Shown piece by piece: positions 1 through 9,703 of a stretch of DNA of 64,000 nt (its first letter is position 1; every line of letters begins with the position of its first letter). The position numbers and the translations under genes were made by a program. The notes under the pieces are model-generated. The model was given only the letters and a program-made list of their open reading frames with translations, was not told the DNA's origin and did no database searches. The stretch comes from Burkholderiaceae bacterium (GTDB lineage: Bacteria > Pseudomonadota > Gammaproteobacteria > Burkholderiales > Burkholderiaceae_E): assembly GCA_023954045.1 (NCBI GenBank), contig JAMLIR010000014.1:1-64000 (forward strand), given 5' to 3'.

Positions 1-306
1 CAGCGTGATCGCGCCGAGCAGCAGCGCGAACGCGGCCGTCAGCGCCAGCCCGGCGACGAGGCCCGCCCACGGCGACAGGCCCATCAGCACGGTGACGGCG
101 GCGGTCGTGTAGGCGGCGATCCCGACGAAGGCCTGCTGCCCGAACGAGACGACGCCGGCCACCCCGGTGAGCAGCACGAGCCCGAGCGTGACCAGCGTCG
201 CGAGCCCGACGTAGTTGAGCAGCGTGACGTAGAACGCCGGCAGCGCGAGCGGCGCAAGCGCGACGACGGCGAGGAACAGCGCGAGCGCGCGGTGCTTGCG
301 GATCAC
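1..306 (-). CDS. livM: LivM-type ABC transporter permease, partial (N-terminus only)
   Basis: This is the first 102 codons of a branched-chain amino acid type ABC permease; the gene runs off the left edge. The start is GTG, and its GTGA overlaps the stop of the upstream livH-like gene, the normal livH-livM coupling. The translation gives a short basic start (VIRKHRA) followed by hydrophobic segments with the family motif [17 protein letters not shown], typical of LivM just after the second or third membrane helix. LivM pairs with LivH in the inner membrane to form the channel. The ATPases LivG and LivF are not in the window and would be expected beyond position 1. Substrate is not known; such systems also import aromatic acids, amides and urea. 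Confidence 0.85.
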   Translation of the reverse strand, partial: MIRKHRALALFLAVVALAPLALPAFYVTLLNYVGLATLVTLGLVLLTGVAGVVSFGQQAFVGIAAYTTAAVTVLMGLSPWAGLVAGLALTAAFALLLGAITL

Positions 307-1346
307 TCTTCCTCGTCCTCGACGTGATGACGCGACGTGAGCGAGCGCCAGACCAGCACCGGAATGATCAGCGTGAAGACGATCGACTCCTTCAGCGCGC
401 TGGCCCAGAACGACGAGAAGGACTCGAGCAGCCCGACCGCGACGGCGCCGGCCGCGGCCAGCGGATAGCTCGCCATGCCGCCGAGGATCGCCCCGACGAA
501 GCCCTTCAGGCCGATCATCAGCCCGGTGTCGTAGTAGATCGTGGTGATCGGCGCGATCAGCACGCCGGACACCGCGCCGATGAGCGCGGCGACCAGGAAG
601 CTGAGGCTGCCCGAGAGCTCGGTCGGGATGCCGACCAGGCGCGCGCCGACCCGGTTGATCGCGGTCGCGCGCAACGCCTTGCCGTACAGCGTGCGCTCGA
701 AGAACAGCCACAACGCGATCATGCAGACCACGCTCGCCGACAGCACCCAGACGCTCTGAGCGGTGATGTCGAGCACGCCGAGTGTCAGTTTGGCGTCCGA
801 GAATGCGGCCGAGCGCAACCCCTCGCCGCCGAAGAACACCAGTCCGAGGCCGGTCAGCGCGTAGTGCGCCGCCATCGAGATGATGAACAGCACCAGCACC
901 GAAGCGTTCGCCAGCGGCTGGTACGCGACCCGGTACAGGATCGGGCCCAGCGGCACGACCAGCCCGATCACGATCAGCACCTGCGCCCACATGTCGAGCT
1001 TGCGCGGCGCCGCCCACCACGCGAGCGCCGCCATCGCCACCGGCACGACCACGTACACCAGGAGGATCCGCGGCACGCGGCCGGCGGCCTTCTCGCGCAC
1101 CGCCAGCGCGATGTCGAAGGCCGCCGCCAGCAGGCCGCCGCCGACCAGCACGTAGACGGTGCCCGGAACCTGGCCGGTCTGCAGCAGTCCGAGCGACAGC
1201 GCCGAATAGGCGATGAACTCGCCCTGCGGGACGAAGATCACGCGGGTGACCGCGAACACCAGCAACAGCGCCAGCGCGAGCAGCGCGTAGATGGCGCCGT
1301 TGGTGACGCCATCCTGCACCAGCCAGAGGACGATGTCCGCGGTCAT
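303..1346 (-). CDS. livH: LivH-type branched-chain ABC transporter permease
   Basis: The 347-residue inner-membrane permease has about nine hydrophobic segments. The N-terminus ([22 protein letters not shown]) and the later [24 protein letters not shown] coupling loop and [13 protein letters not shown] motif are those of LivH. It is some 50 residues longer than usual LivH (about 290-300): an extra hydrophobic stretch and a charged loop lie between residues about 55 and 125. It follows the binding-protein gene by 19 bases and overlaps livM by 4, so the three are co-transcribed. Located at the distal end of the catabolic operon, it probably imports the compound degraded by that operon (inference). 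Confidence 0.88.
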   Translation of the reverse strand: MTADIVLWLVQDGVTNGAIYALLALALLLVFAVTRVIFVPQGEFIAYSALSLGLLQTGQVPGTVYVLVGGGLLAAAFDIALAVREKAAGRVPRILLVYVVVPVAMAALAWWAAPRKLDMWAQVLIVIGLVVPLGPILYRVAYQPLANASVLVLFIISMAAHYALTGLGLVFFGGEGLRSAAFSDAKLTLGVLDITAQSVWVLSASVVCMIALWLFFERTLYGKALRATAINRVGARLVGIPTELSGSLSFLVAALIGAVSGVLIAPITTIYYDTGLMIGLKGFVGAILGGMASYPLAAAGAVAVGLLESFSSFWASALKESIVFTLIIPVLVWRSLTSRHHVEDEEE

Positions 1347-1365
1347 CGGGGCGTCCGGCCTGGGC

Positions 1366-2505
1366 CTACTTCAGCAGCCGCCAGGCGCCGTTCTCGACCC
1401 GCACCAGCACCCGCGCGCGTTCGTCCAGCCCGTTGTGGTTCGACGGACTCATGTTGTAGACGCCGTGCGTGCCGACGACGTTGCGCACGTTCTCGAGCGC
1501 GTCGCGCAGCGCCGCCCGGAACTCGGGCGTGCCGGGTTTGGCCTTCTTCAGCGCCACCGGCACCGCCGCCTCGAGGAGCTGCACGCCGTCGAAGCTGTAG
1601 CCCGCGAAGGCATTGCGGCTGCCCGGTCCGAAAGCGGCCTCGTAGCGCTTGACGAAGTCGAGCGACACCTTCTTGGTCGGGAAGTTGTCGGGCAGCTCCT
1701 CGGCGACGATCAGCGCGCCGGTCGGGGCGATCGCGCCCTCGACCGCCTTCTTGCCGGTCTGGATGAACGGCAGGTTGACGGTGCCGTGGTTGTGGTAGAT
1801 CTGGCCCTTGTAGCCGCGCTCGGCGAGCGCGATGTGCGGCGTCGCGCCGGGAGAGCCGGAGCCGCCGACGATGACCGCGTCGGGATTGGCCGCCATCACC
1901 TTCAGCACCTGGCCGGTCACGCTGGTGTCGGCGCGTCCGTAGCGCTCGTTGGTCACGACCTTGTAGCCGCCCGAGGGCGCGAGCGCGGTGATCGCGTTGT
2001 AGACGAGGTCGCCCCAGGTGTCGGAGAAGCCGATGTAGCCGACCGTCTTCACGCCATGCGCCTTCATGTGCTCGACGACCGCGCTCATCATCAGCTCGGT
2101 GGTCTGCGGCACGACGAAGGTCCAGTGCAGGCGGTCGGGCGCGAGCGGCGGCACCGGCGTGAGCGCGATCATCGGCGTCTTCGATTCGGCGGCGACCGCG
2201 GTCATCGCGACGGCCGAGGGCACGCCGTTGGAGCCCATGATCGCGTCGACCTTGTCCTCGGTGACGAACTTGCGGGCGTTCTTGGCCGCGTTGTCGGGCT
2301 TGGACTCGTCGTCGAGGATGACGTACCTGACCGGCTCCCCGCCGAGCGTCTTCGGCAGCAACTGGAACGCGTTCTTGTAGGGGATGCCGAGCGAAGAGCC
2401 CGGGCCCGTGGTGCCGAGCGAGACGCCCACGGTGATTTCGGCACTGGCCGTGGTGGCCGCGAGCGCGCCGGCGAGGGCGAGTGCGGCGAACAGTTGACGT
2501 TTCAT
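1366..2505 (-). CDS. Periplasmic branched-chain-type substrate-binding protein
   Basis: The 379-residue protein begins with a Sec signal peptide ([22 protein letters not shown], cleavage near residue 22) and then [23 protein letters not shown], the start of the type I periplasmic binding fold (LivK/Peripla_BP_6). It would capture the ligand for the LivH/LivM channel downstream. The start ATG at 2505 is supported by an AAGGAG sequence a few bases upstream; a longer reading frame continues upstream without a start signal and overlaps the next gene's end. Ligand is not readable from sequence; in this family ligands include amino acids, aromatic acids and amides. Confidence 0.9.
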   Translation of the reverse strand: MKRQLFAALALAGALAATTASAEITVGVSLGTTGPGSSLGIPYKNAFQLLPKTLGGEPVRYVILDDESKPDNAAKNARKFVTEDKVDAIMGSNGVPSAVAMTAVAAESKTPMIALTPVPPLAPDRLHWTFVVPQTTELMMSAVVEHMKAHGVKTVGYIGFSDTWGDLVYNAITALAPSGGYKVVTNERYGRADTSVTGQVLKVMAANPDAVIVGGSGSPGATPHIALAERGYKGQIYHNHGTVNLPFIQTGKKAVEGAIAPTGALIVAEELPDNFPTKKVSLDFVKRYEAAFGPGSRNAFAGYSFDGVQLLEAAVPVALKKAKPGTPEFRAALRDALENVRNVVGTHGVYNMSPSNHNGLDERARVLVRVENGAWRLLK

Positions 2506-2567
2506 GGCTGCTCCTTGAAGGATCGCTTGCTGGGTCGGTCTAGTAACTGCGCGGCGCTGGCGCCCGC

Positions 2568-3566
2568 TCATCCGGGATCCGGCGGGCGCAGCATGCCGAG
2601 GTGCGCGAGCATTCCCAGCATGCGGTCGAGCGCCTGCGCGCGGTACGCCGCGACGTCGACGCCGGAGAAGTCGTAGAAGCCCTTGCCGTCGCGAAGCCCG
2701 TTGCGACCTTCGCGCATGTGCCGGTCGACGATCGACGGCGACGCATAGCGCGGATCGTCGAGCGCCTGCGCCAGGTAGCGGCTCGCGTAGTAGAGGATGT
2801 CGTTGCCGCCGAAGTCGATGAACTCGACGACGCCCATGTTCGCGAAGCGGAAGCCCAGCCCGTAGCGGGTCGCGCGGTCGATGTCCTCGGCGCTGGCGAC
2901 GCCCTGCTCGATCATCCGCGCCGCCTCGTTCATGATCAGCGACTGCAGTCGCGGCACGATGTAGCCGGGGGCGGCCGCGCACGTCACCGGCACCTTGCCG
3001 ATGCGCTCGAGCAGCGACGACAGCGCCCGGCTCGCTTCGGGCGCCGTGCCCGGATGGGCGCTCAGCTCGACCAGCGGAATCACGTGCGCCGGATTGAGCC
3101 AGTGCGCATTGAGGAAGCGCTGCGGGCGCGGCGCGAAGCCGGCCAGTTCGGTGACCAGGAACGACGAGGTCGTCGACGCGAGCACGGCATCGGGCCGCAG
3201 GTGCGGCGCGGCGAAGGCGAAGGCCTCGCGCTTGGCGTCGAGCACCTCGGGCACGCCTTCGAAGACCACGTCGGCGCGCGCGAGCGCCGCCGCGGCGCCG
3301 TCGCGGGCCGCAAAGCGCACGCGCCGCACGATCGCCGGGCGCAGCGCGTCGTCGAACGCGCCCCAGCGCGCCATCGCCGCCAGCGATGCGTCGATCTCCG
3401 CGAGCGCCTCGCGCCGAAGCGCGTCGGCCTCTCCGGCCGCGCGCGGCTTGGCGTCGACCAGCCAGACCTCGTGGCCCGCGTAGGCGAACGCGGTCGCGAT
3501 GCCGCGGCCCATCCGTCCGGCGCCGAGCGCGGCGACCGTCTCGCGTGCGGCGCTGGCGGCGCTCAT
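2568..3566 (-). CDS. 3-hydroxyacyl-CoA dehydrogenase family protein
   Basis: This 332-residue NAD-dependent dehydrogenase has a Rossmann motif GAGRMGRGIATAFAYAGHEV near residue 15, the family signature ASTTSSFLVTEL and FLNAHWLNPAHVIPLVE (catalytic His region) near residues 130-165, and a C-terminal helical domain (APGYIVPRLQSLIMNEA). That is the layout of 3-hydroxybutyryl-CoA dehydrogenase and lambda-crystallin/L-gulonate dehydrogenase; TTSSF is shared by both. It would oxidise a 3-hydroxy group of an acyl-CoA or hydroxy acid. The start ATG overlaps the preceding stop by 4 bases. In context, 3-hydroxyacyl-CoA oxidation before thiolysis is the most economical reading. Confidence 0.85.
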   Translation of the reverse strand: MSAASAARETVAALGAGRMGRGIATAFAYAGHEVWLVDAKPRAAGEADALRREALAEIDASLAAMARWGAFDDALRPAIVRRVRFAARDGAAAALARADVVFEGVPEVLDAKREAFAFAAPHLRPDAVLASTTSSFLVTELAGFAPRPQRFLNAHWLNPAHVIPLVELSAHPGTAPEASRALSSLLERIGKVPVTCAAAPGYIVPRLQSLIMNEAARMIEQGVASAEDIDRATRYGLGFRFANMGVVEFIDFGGNDILYYASRYLAQALDDPRYASPSIVDRHMREGRNGLRDGKGFYDFSGVDVAAYRAQALDRMLGMLAHLGMLRPPDPG

Positions 3567-4642
3567 CCGTCGAGCCCCCGTTCGAGCAGCCGGCGCATCG
3601 CCGCGCGGTCGAGCCCGGCCAGGCCGAGCGCGCCGAGCGTTCGCGGCCCGCACGCGAGGTCCTGCCCGACGATCGCGCCGCCGATCGCGAGCAGCCCGCG
3701 GGCGACCGGGCAGGGCACCCCGGCCCAGTCGGCGACCGAGACCAGGAATGCCAGGCCGTAGGCGACGTCCTCGCGCATGTAGCGGTGCGTCGCCAGCTCG
3801 ATGTGCTCGCGCCAGTCGCCGCTGTCGACCAGCCTGTCGTGCGCGTTGCCGTACATCCAGCGGTCGGTGTGGTAGTGATCGGCGAGCGGGAAGTGCGGCG
3901 CGCGGTAGCCCAGCGCCTCGCGCACGGCGACGCGCTCGGCGTCGAGTGCGTCGGTGACGCGGCGCACCGAGGGCTGGGTGCCCTCGTCGTGGATGTCCCA
4001 GCGCTCGAAGTGCTCGAGCGGGGCGGCGTTCATGACGATCAGCGGCGGATGGATGACCGGCCCCGCGTTCATCAACGCGCCCGACAGCGCGTCCTCGACC
4101 GGCTCGATCGACGGATACGCGCGCGCGACGACGGCGCGTGCGCGCTCGCTCGCCGACGCCGGAAACACGCCGGTGGGCAGGCGGGTGGCGCGGGTAGTGA
4201 TCGCGACCTCGGCCGGGCCGTGCTTGCGCGCGAGGTAGGGCAGGGTGCCGGTCTCGGCGAACGCGACGTCGGCGCGGTTGCCGATTTCGCGGACCGCGCG
4301 CGCCATCACGAAGCTGCCGAAGGTGCCGGGCGGCAGGAACACGACCTGCCCGTCGGACAGGTGCGGCGCCAGCGCGCGGGCGATGTCGAGCTGCGCGAAT
4401 GCAGGCGTCGGCACGACCAGGAGTTCGGCGCCGCGCACCACGGCGCCGACGTCGGCGCTGGCCTGCGCGAGCGGCACCGCGCGGGAGCCGCGGAAGTCGC
4501 GCAGCACGATGCTGCGCGTCGCGACGACCGGCGCGAGCGCGGCAGCGTCGCGCCGCCACAGCCGTACCTCGTGCCCCTGCTCGGAGAGGTCGGCCGCCGC
4601 CGCGTAGCTGCCGTGTCCGCCTCCCAGTACCGCGATACGCAT
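3563..4642 (-). CDS. NAD/NADP octopine/nopaline dehydrogenase family protein
   Basis: The 359-residue protein starts with an NAD-binding motif (MRIAVLGGGHGSYAAAADL) and has a C-terminal helical domain with HPPLIVMNAAPLEHFERWDIHDEGTQPSVRRVTDALDAER around residues 195-240, typical of the octopine dehydrogenase family, including the His/Asp-rich substrate-binding segment. Family members reduce an imine formed between an amino acid and a 2-oxo acid, or run the reverse reaction and release amino acid and oxo acid. It lies between a CoA-transferase (84 bases upstream) and a 3-hydroxyacyl-CoA dehydrogenase (4-base overlap), an unusual setting that suggests the pathway handles an N-substituted amino acid or a hydroxy/oxo intermediate. 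The reaction is not assigned. Confidence 0.75.
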   Translation of the reverse strand: MRIAVLGGGHGSYAAAADLSEQGHEVRLWRRDAAALAPVVATRSIVLRDFRGSRAVPLAQASADVGAVVRGAELLVVPTPAFAQLDIARALAPHLSDGQVVFLPPGTFGSFVMARAVREIGNRADVAFAETGTLPYLARKHGPAEVAITTRATRLPTGVFPASASERARAVVARAYPSIEPVEDALSGALMNAGPVIHPPLIVMNAAPLEHFERWDIHDEGTQPSVRRVTDALDAERVAVREALGYRAPHFPLADHYHTDRWMYGNAHDRLVDSGDWREHIELATHRYMREDVAYGLAFLVSVADWAGVPCPVARGLLAIGGAIVGQDLACGPRTLGALGLAGLDRAAMRRLLERGLDG

Positions 4643-4726
4643 CCTGTCTCCCGGGTCGCGCCGCCGTTGTGTGCCCGACAGTCGCTGCGCTGGTCGCCTT
4701 GCTGACCGCCCGCTTCGCTCGAGCCG

Positions 4727-5917
4727 TCAGGCGATCACGCCGGCGCTGCGAAGCGTCGCCACCTCGTTCGCGGAATAGCCGGCCTGCGTCAACACCCGCT
4801 CGGTGTCGGCCCCGTAGCTCGGTGGAAACGGCAGATCGCCCCGCGCACCCTCGACGTCGACCGCCATCGGCTGCATGTGGATCACGCGGCCGTCGGGCAT
4901 CGTCGTCCGGGTGAGCTTGTCGCGCAATTGTGGCAGCTCCCGCACCTGTCGGATGTCCAGAATGCGCGTTGCCGGAATCGTCGCGCCGCGCAGGTCGGCG
5001 AGGATCTCGTCGGCCGGATGGCGCGACGTCACCGCCGCCATGTCGCGGTGGATCGCCTCGCGCTCGCGATGGCGCCCTTCGTTGGTCGCGCGCACCTCGT
5101 TGGCCACCGGCGCGAACTTCGGGATCGCGGTCAGCCGGCGCCACTGCACGTCGCTGCCGATCGCGAGGAACACGTAGCCGTCGCTGGTCGGATAGACGTT
5201 GGTCGGGATGAACTTGCGGTGCTCGTTGCCGGCGCGTGTGATCTCGCTGGGCTGGCAGCCGAAATCGATCAGCGGCAGCACGGTGATCAGCCACGACGCC
5301 GCGGCCTGCAGCATCGAGACGTGGATCTGCGAGCCGCGGCCGGTCTCGTGCCGCTCGAGCAGGGCCGCCATCACGTTCGCGTACAGCTCGTCGCCGGCCT
5401 TCAGGTCGATCACCGGGATGCCGGCCAGCATCGGCGGCCCGTTCGGGTCGCCGGTGACCTCCATGTAGCCGACCATCGCCTGCATCACCGGGTCGTAGCC
5501 GGGCGCTTCCGGATACTGCGGCCCCATCGCCGAGATGCCCGCCCAGATCAGGTCCGGCTTCACCGCCGACAGCGTCCGGTAGTCGATGCCGAGTGCCTCG
5601 TAGCGCGACGGCACCGTGTTGCAGCAGAAGACGTCGACGTCGAGCTCGCGCACCAGGCGCTGCAGCACCTGGCGGCCTGCCTCGTCCTTCAGGTTCAGCG
5701 CGATCGCTTCCTTGCCGACGTTCGGCGCGACGAAGTAGCTGCGCCGGTCGTCGTCGGCCACCCGCGAGCCGATGTAGCGGTTCGGGTCGCCCGGCAGGCC
5801 GGCGCCGGTCGGCGTCGACTCGATGCGGATCACGCGCCAGCCCAGTTGCGCGAAGCGCAACGTCGCCGAGGGCAGCGACAGCGCCTGCTCCATCGAGAGG
5901 ACGGTGCGGCGCTTCAT
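4727..5917 (-). CDS. Family III CoA-transferase (CaiB/BaiF-like)
   Basis: The 396-residue protein has the CaiB/BaiF fold signatures: an N-terminal segment ending [20 protein letters not shown], the [21 protein letters not shown] block near residue 70, [21 protein letters not shown] near 140, then [33 protein letters not shown]. The catalytic Asp of the family normally lies in the YxxxxxD...DxxxG region near residue 170, matching [13 protein letters not shown]. It would move CoA between carboxylic acids. The start ATG overlaps the stop of the molybdenum-hydroxylase large subunit by 4 bases. The N-terminus looks a little shorter than family average, missing part of the usual GIRVLDLS opening. 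Substrates are unknown. Confidence 0.83.
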   Translation of the reverse strand: MKRRTVLSMEQALSLPSATLRFAQLGWRVIRIESTPTGAGLPGDPNRYIGSRVADDDRRSYFVAPNVGKEAIALNLKDEAGRQVLQRLVRELDVDVFCCNTVPSRYEALGIDYRTLSAVKPDLIWAGISAMGPQYPEAPGYDPVMQAMVGYMEVTGDPNGPPMLAGIPVIDLKAGDELYANVMAALLERHETGRGSQIHVSMLQAAASWLITVLPLIDFGCQPSEITRAGNEHRKFIPTNVYPTSDGYVFLAIGSDVQWRRLTAIPKFAPVANEVRATNEGRHREREAIHRDMAAVTSRHPADEILADLRGATIPATRILDIRQVRELPQLRDKLTRTTMPDGRVIHMQPMAVDVEGARGDLPFPPSYGADTERVLTQAGYSANEVATLRSAGVIA

Positions 5918-8328
5918 GCCGGCTGCCAGGGCTTCAGGACGGGCTTCTCCGCCCGGCCGGCGAGCGCCCGGTAGACCCGCTCGGGCGTGAACGGCAGGTC
6001 GTAGATGCGCACGCCGGTGGCGTTGTAGATCGCGTTGGCGGTCGCCGCGGCGATGCAGATCGCCGGCGCCTCGCCGACGCCCTTGGCGCCCTGCGGACCT
6101 TCGCCGTCCATCGACTCGATGAACGAGACGTCCATCTCCGGGATCTCCGGCGCCGTGACCAGCTTGTAGTCCCGGAAGTTCGGGTTGCGCACCACGCCGT
6201 TCTCGACCATCAGGTTCTCGGTCAGCGCGTAGCCCTGGCCCATCACGACCCCGCCCTCGATCTGGCCCTCGATCCCGAGGCGGTTCAGCACCCGGCCGAC
6301 GTCGTGCGCGCCGGTGACGCGCGTCATCTTCACGATGCCGGTCTGCGTGTCGACCTCGACCTCGACCACCTGCGTCGCCCATGCGTAGGCCGCGGACACG
6401 TCGCCCTTGAATCCCTTGTCCTGGTGCTGGCTCGGCGGCTCGTAGTAGTAGGTGGTCATCACGAGCTCGGCCCGGTCCGAGAAGTGCAGGCTGCGGATCA
6501 GCCGCGCGAGGTCGGTCAGCGCCTCGCCGCTGTCGGCGCGGATCACGTGGCCGCCGCGCAGCTCGAGCTCGCCGTCGGCGCAATCGAATTTCTTCGCCGC
6601 CGCGGCGAGGATCTTCGCCCTGGCCTTGCGCGCGGCGCCGATCGCCGAGTTGCCTGCGATGAACGTGGTGCGCGAGGCGTGGACGCCGACGTCCCACGGC
6701 GTGATGTCGGTGTCGTTGTTGACCACCGTCACCGCCGAGATCGGCAGCCCGAGCTCCTCGCAGACCAGCTGCGCGAGCACCGTCTCCGAGCCCTGGCCGA
6801 TCTCGGAGGCGCCGGTGATCAGCGTGACGTGCGCGAAGTCGTCGAGCTTCAGGATCGTGCCGCAGCCGTCCGACGGATAGATCTTCGCGCCGCCGCCGAC
6901 GTGCAGCATCGAAGCCATGCCGATGCCGCGCTTGACCGGGTCGGGGTCCTTCTGCCTCGCGGCGTTCTCGCGGTGCTTGCGCCGATAGTCGCTGCGCGTG
7001 GCAGCGGTGGTCAGGCAGTCGCGAAAACCGCAGCTCTTGAAGGTCATCCCCTGTCCGGTGACCTCGCCGGGCTCCTGCGCGTTCTTCAGCCGGAACTCGA
7101 GCGGATCCATCCCGATCGCCTCGGCCAGCTTGTCCATGTGCGCTTCGACCGCGAACGTCGCCTGCAGGTTGCCGTAGCCGCGGAACGATCCGGCGTAGGG
7201 GTTGTTCGTGTAGACCGCCACCGTGTGGTAGTCGCAGTGGGGCACGCGGTACAGCGACGAGAAGGTCTGCATCATCACGAACGGCGTGGTCGCGCCCCAC
7301 GAGGTGTACGCGCCGTTGTCGTGCAGCGTGTGCACCTGCCGGAACGTGAGGGTGCCGTCCTTCGTGCACCCCGAGCGCAGCGTGAGCAGCACCGGCTGGC
7401 GCGTCGGCGACGCGAGGAACTCCTCCTCGCGGCTGAACACCATCTTCACCGGGCGCCGGGCCGCGCGCGCGAGGAACACGCAGATGACCTCGAACGGGTA
7501 GATGTCGAGCTTCGAGCCGAAGCCCCCGCCGATCGGGGGCTGGATGATGCGGATGCGCGCCGGGTCCATGTTCAGGTACTCGGCGAACTCGCGCTTGTGC
7601 AGGAACGGCACCTGCGTGTTCGAGTACATCAGCAGGTTGCCCGAGGCGTCGAATTCGGCGAGGATCCCCGAGACGCCCATGCAGCAGTGCGTCACGTAGT
7701 GCAGCCTGAAGGTGTCCTCGATCACCACGTCGGACTCGGCCTCGCCCTGCGCGACGTCGCCGTGCGCGTAGTCGAAGCGCATCGCGATGTTGTCGGTCTT
7801 TCCGACGAACGCGACCGGCGCGCCGGCCTTCTTCAGGCTCAGGTGATGGTGCTCGACGCCGTGCGGCTCGGGGTGGATCAGCGTCGCGCCGGGCTCGATC
7901 GCCGCCTGCGCGTCGCTGACGACCGGAAGGTCTTCGTACTCGACCTCGATCAGGCGCAGCGCCCGCTCGGCGATCTCCTCGGACACCGCGGCGACCGCAG
8001 CGATCTCGTCGCGCTGGCTGCGCACCCGGTCGGTCTTCAGCGGCAGGTGGTCCTTCGCCACGCCGATCGGGCGCTGGTCGGGCACGTCGGCCGCTGTGAT
8101 CACCACGTGCACGCCCGGCAGCGCGCGCGCCTTGCTCGTGTCGATCCGCTTGATCAGCGCGTGCACGCGCGACGAGCGCAGGATCTTGCCGTAGAGCTGG
8201 CCGGGAAGGTCGATGTCGTGGACGTAGCGGGTCTTGCCGCTGGCCTTCTCCGGCGCATCCATCTTCGCGATGCGCTTGCCGATCAGCGAATCACGCTCGA
8301 TCAGCGCCTTCTTCTCGGCGACGTTCAT
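5914..8328 (-). CDS. Molybdenum hydroxylase large subunit (xanthine dehydrogenase family)
   Basis: This 804-residue Mo-cofactor subunit of the xanthine dehydrogenase/CO dehydrogenase family carries [22 protein letters not shown] near residue 30, [15 protein letters not shown] near 275, [20 protein letters not shown] near 380 and the C-terminal GAKGVGEAP, whose Glu is the catalytic base of these hydroxylases. Together with the downstream 2Fe-2S subunit and FAD subunit it forms a cytoplasmic heterotrimer or its dimer, hydroxylating a heterocycle, aldehyde or CoA thioester with water as oxygen donor. All three subunits are packed with overlapping ends. No CoxL-type Cys-containing active loop was recognised. 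Substrate is open; the adjacent hydantoinase-like pair favours an N-heterocycle (inference). Confidence 0.9.
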   Translation of the reverse strand: MNVAEKKALIERDSLIGKRIAKMDAPEKASGKTRYVHDIDLPGQLYGKILRSSRVHALIKRIDTSKARALPGVHVVITAADVPDQRPIGVAKDHLPLKTDRVRSQRDEIAAVAAVSEEIAERALRLIEVEYEDLPVVSDAQAAIEPGATLIHPEPHGVEHHHLSLKKAGAPVAFVGKTDNIAMRFDYAHGDVAQGEAESDVVIEDTFRLHYVTHCCMGVSGILAEFDASGNLLMYSNTQVPFLHKREFAEYLNMDPARIRIIQPPIGGGFGSKLDIYPFEVICVFLARAARRPVKMVFSREEEFLASPTRQPVLLTLRSGCTKDGTLTFRQVHTLHDNGAYTSWGATTPFVMMQTFSSLYRVPHCDYHTVAVYTNNPYAGSFRGYGNLQATFAVEAHMDKLAEAIGMDPLEFRLKNAQEPGEVTGQGMTFKSCGFRDCLTTAATRSDYRRKHRENAARQKDPDPVKRGIGMASMLHVGGGAKIYPSDGCGTILKLDDFAHVTLITGASEIGQGSETVLAQLVCEELGLPISAVTVVNNDTDITPWDVGVHASRTTFIAGNSAIGAARKARAKILAAAAKKFDCADGELELRGGHVIRADSGEALTDLARLIRSLHFSDRAELVMTTYYYEPPSQHQDKGFKGDVSAAYAWATQVVEVEVDTQTGIVKMTRVTGAHDVGRVLNRLGIEGQIEGGVVMGQGYALTENLMVENGVVRNPNFRDYKLVTAPEIPEMDVSFIESMDGEGPQGAKGVGEAPAICIAAATANAIYNATGVRIYDLPFTPERVYRALAGRAEKPVLKPWQPA

Positions 8329-8828
8329 GACGGTTCTCCCTGTCCGGGCGCGGCCGGCGGCGCCTTGTCCGCGACCGACGCGATCGCGTCGACGATCTTG
8401 CGGTAGCCGGTGCAGCGGCACAGGTTGCCCTCGATGCCGCGCTTGATCGTCTCCTCGTCGGCGCCGGGGTGGGTGGCCAACAGGTGGCTGGCCTGCATCA
8501 TCATCCCCGGCGTGCAGAACCCGCACTGCACCGCGCCGTGCGCGACGAAGGCCTCGCGCAGCGCGTCGGCCCGCGGGTCGGCGGCGAGCCCCTCGATCGT
8601 CGCGACCTGGCGGCCGTCGCAGTCGACCGCGAACATCAGGCACGAGTTGACCGAGACGCCGTCGACGACGATCGTGCAGGCGCCGCACTCGCCCTCGCCG
8701 CACCCGTACTTGGTGCCGGTGAGGCCCAGGACTTCGCGCATCATCGTGAGCGTGCTCATGTCCACGGGCACGGTCGCGCGCGTGCTCACCCCGTTCAGGG
8801 TGAATTCGATGTCATGCTTGAGCGGCAT
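8325..8828 (-). CDS. 2Fe-2S subunit of molybdenum hydroxylase
   Basis: The 167-residue protein has both iron-sulfur motifs of the family: the plant-ferredoxin type CGEGECGACTIVVDG near residues 43-57 and the C-terminal CGFCTPGMMM...CRCTGY near residues 101-142. It passes electrons from the Mo site to FAD in the complex with its two neighbours. Its 3' end overlaps the large subunit by 4 bases and its 5' end overlaps the FAD subunit by 17 bases, indicating translational coupling. The last 15 residues are Pro/Ala-rich and poorly conserved. Confidence 0.93.
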   Translation of the reverse strand: MPLKHDIEFTLNGVSTRATVPVDMSTLTMMREVLGLTGTKYGCGEGECGACTIVVDGVSVNSCLMFAVDCDGRQVATIEGLAADPRADALREAFVAHGAVQCGFCTPGMMMQASHLLATHPGADEETIKRGIEGNLCRCTGYRKIVDAIASVADKAPPAAPGQGEPS

Positions 8829-9699
8829 GGTCGAGCATCCTTCGCGTCATGTTGTGGATCATTTCCTTCCGGTACCAGGCGCTCGCGCGCACGTCGTCGA
8901 TCGGATGGACTTCGTCGCGCGCGACCTCGGCGGTGCGCGCGATCGTCGCTTCGTCGAGCCGCTGGCCCTCCAGCGCCTGCTCGGTGCGCCGCGCGCGAAC
9001 CGGGGTCGGCGCGACCGCGCCGAACGCGACGCGCACGTTGGCGAGCGCGCCGTTTGCGCGCACGCCCGCGATCCCGATCGAGATCGCCGAGATGTCGAGC
9101 GCGGGCCGGGTGCCGAACTTGAAGAAGCGCGCGTAGTGGCCGGCGGGCGGCAGCGGGATCCGCACGGCGGTCAGCAGCTCGGCCGGCGCGCGCTGCGTGC
9201 GGCCAGGCCCGGTGAAGTAGTCGGCGATCGGCACGCTGCGGCGGGCGACGCCGGCGTCGCCGGCGCTCGCGAGCTCGACTTCGGCGTCGAGCACCAGCAG
9301 CGGCACCAGCGTGTCGCCCGCCGGCGAGGCGTTGGAGACGTTGCCGCCGATCGTTCCGGCGTTGCGTATCTGGTCGCTCGCGAAGTGGTCGCAGGCCTCG
9401 ACCAGCACCGGCAGGTGAGTCCTCACGAGCGGGTCGTTCATCATCTGCGTGATCGTCGCGAGCGCGCCGATCCGGATCGCGTCGCCGTCGCGGGCGATGC
9501 GCGCGAGCTCGTCGATGCGCCGGATGTTCATCAGCGTGGCGCCGATGCGCCTTCGCCCGATGCTCGCCTGGACCATCAGGTCGGTGCCGCCGGCGAGGAT
9601 CGTCACCTCGCCGGACTCGCGCAGCGCCTGGAGCGCCTCGGGCAGGGTGGTCGGGGCGAGATAGCGCCCGACCGCGGATTCGATGACCGTCATCTGCAT
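8812..9699 (-). CDS. FAD-binding subunit of molybdenum hydroxylase
   Basis: The 295-residue protein has the two FAD motifs of CoxM/XDH-B subunits: ILAGGTDLMVQ near residue 34 and IRNAGTIGGNVSNASPAGD near residue 110. Only one Cys is visible (EACDHF), so the extra 4Fe-4S loop of 4-hydroxybenzoyl-CoA reductase beta subunits is absent; this argues for an oxidative hydroxylase rather than a dearomatising reductase. It starts 4 bases after the mutase large subunit and overlaps the 2Fe-2S gene by 17 bases. It would re-oxidise the complex with NAD or another acceptor. Confidence 0.92.
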   Translation of the reverse strand: MQMTVIESAVGRYLAPTTLPEALQALRESGEVTILAGGTDLMVQASIGRRRIGATLMNIRRIDELARIARDGDAIRIGALATITQMMNDPLVRTHLPVLVEACDHFASDQIRNAGTIGGNVSNASPAGDTLVPLLVLDAEVELASAGDAGVARRSVPIADYFTGPGRTQRAPAELLTAVRIPLPPAGHYARFFKFGTRPALDISAISIGIAGVRANGALANVRVAFGAVAPTPVRARRTEQALEGQRLDEATIARTAEVARDEVHPIDDVRASAWYRKEMIHNMTRRMLDHAAQA

Positions 9700-9703
9700 T
9701 CCT

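Noticed and set aside
8812-9699. Mo hydroxylase as 4-hydroxybenzoyl-CoA reductase
   Set aside because: The FAD subunit lacks the extra four-Cys iron-sulfur loop of that enzyme; only one Cys is visible.
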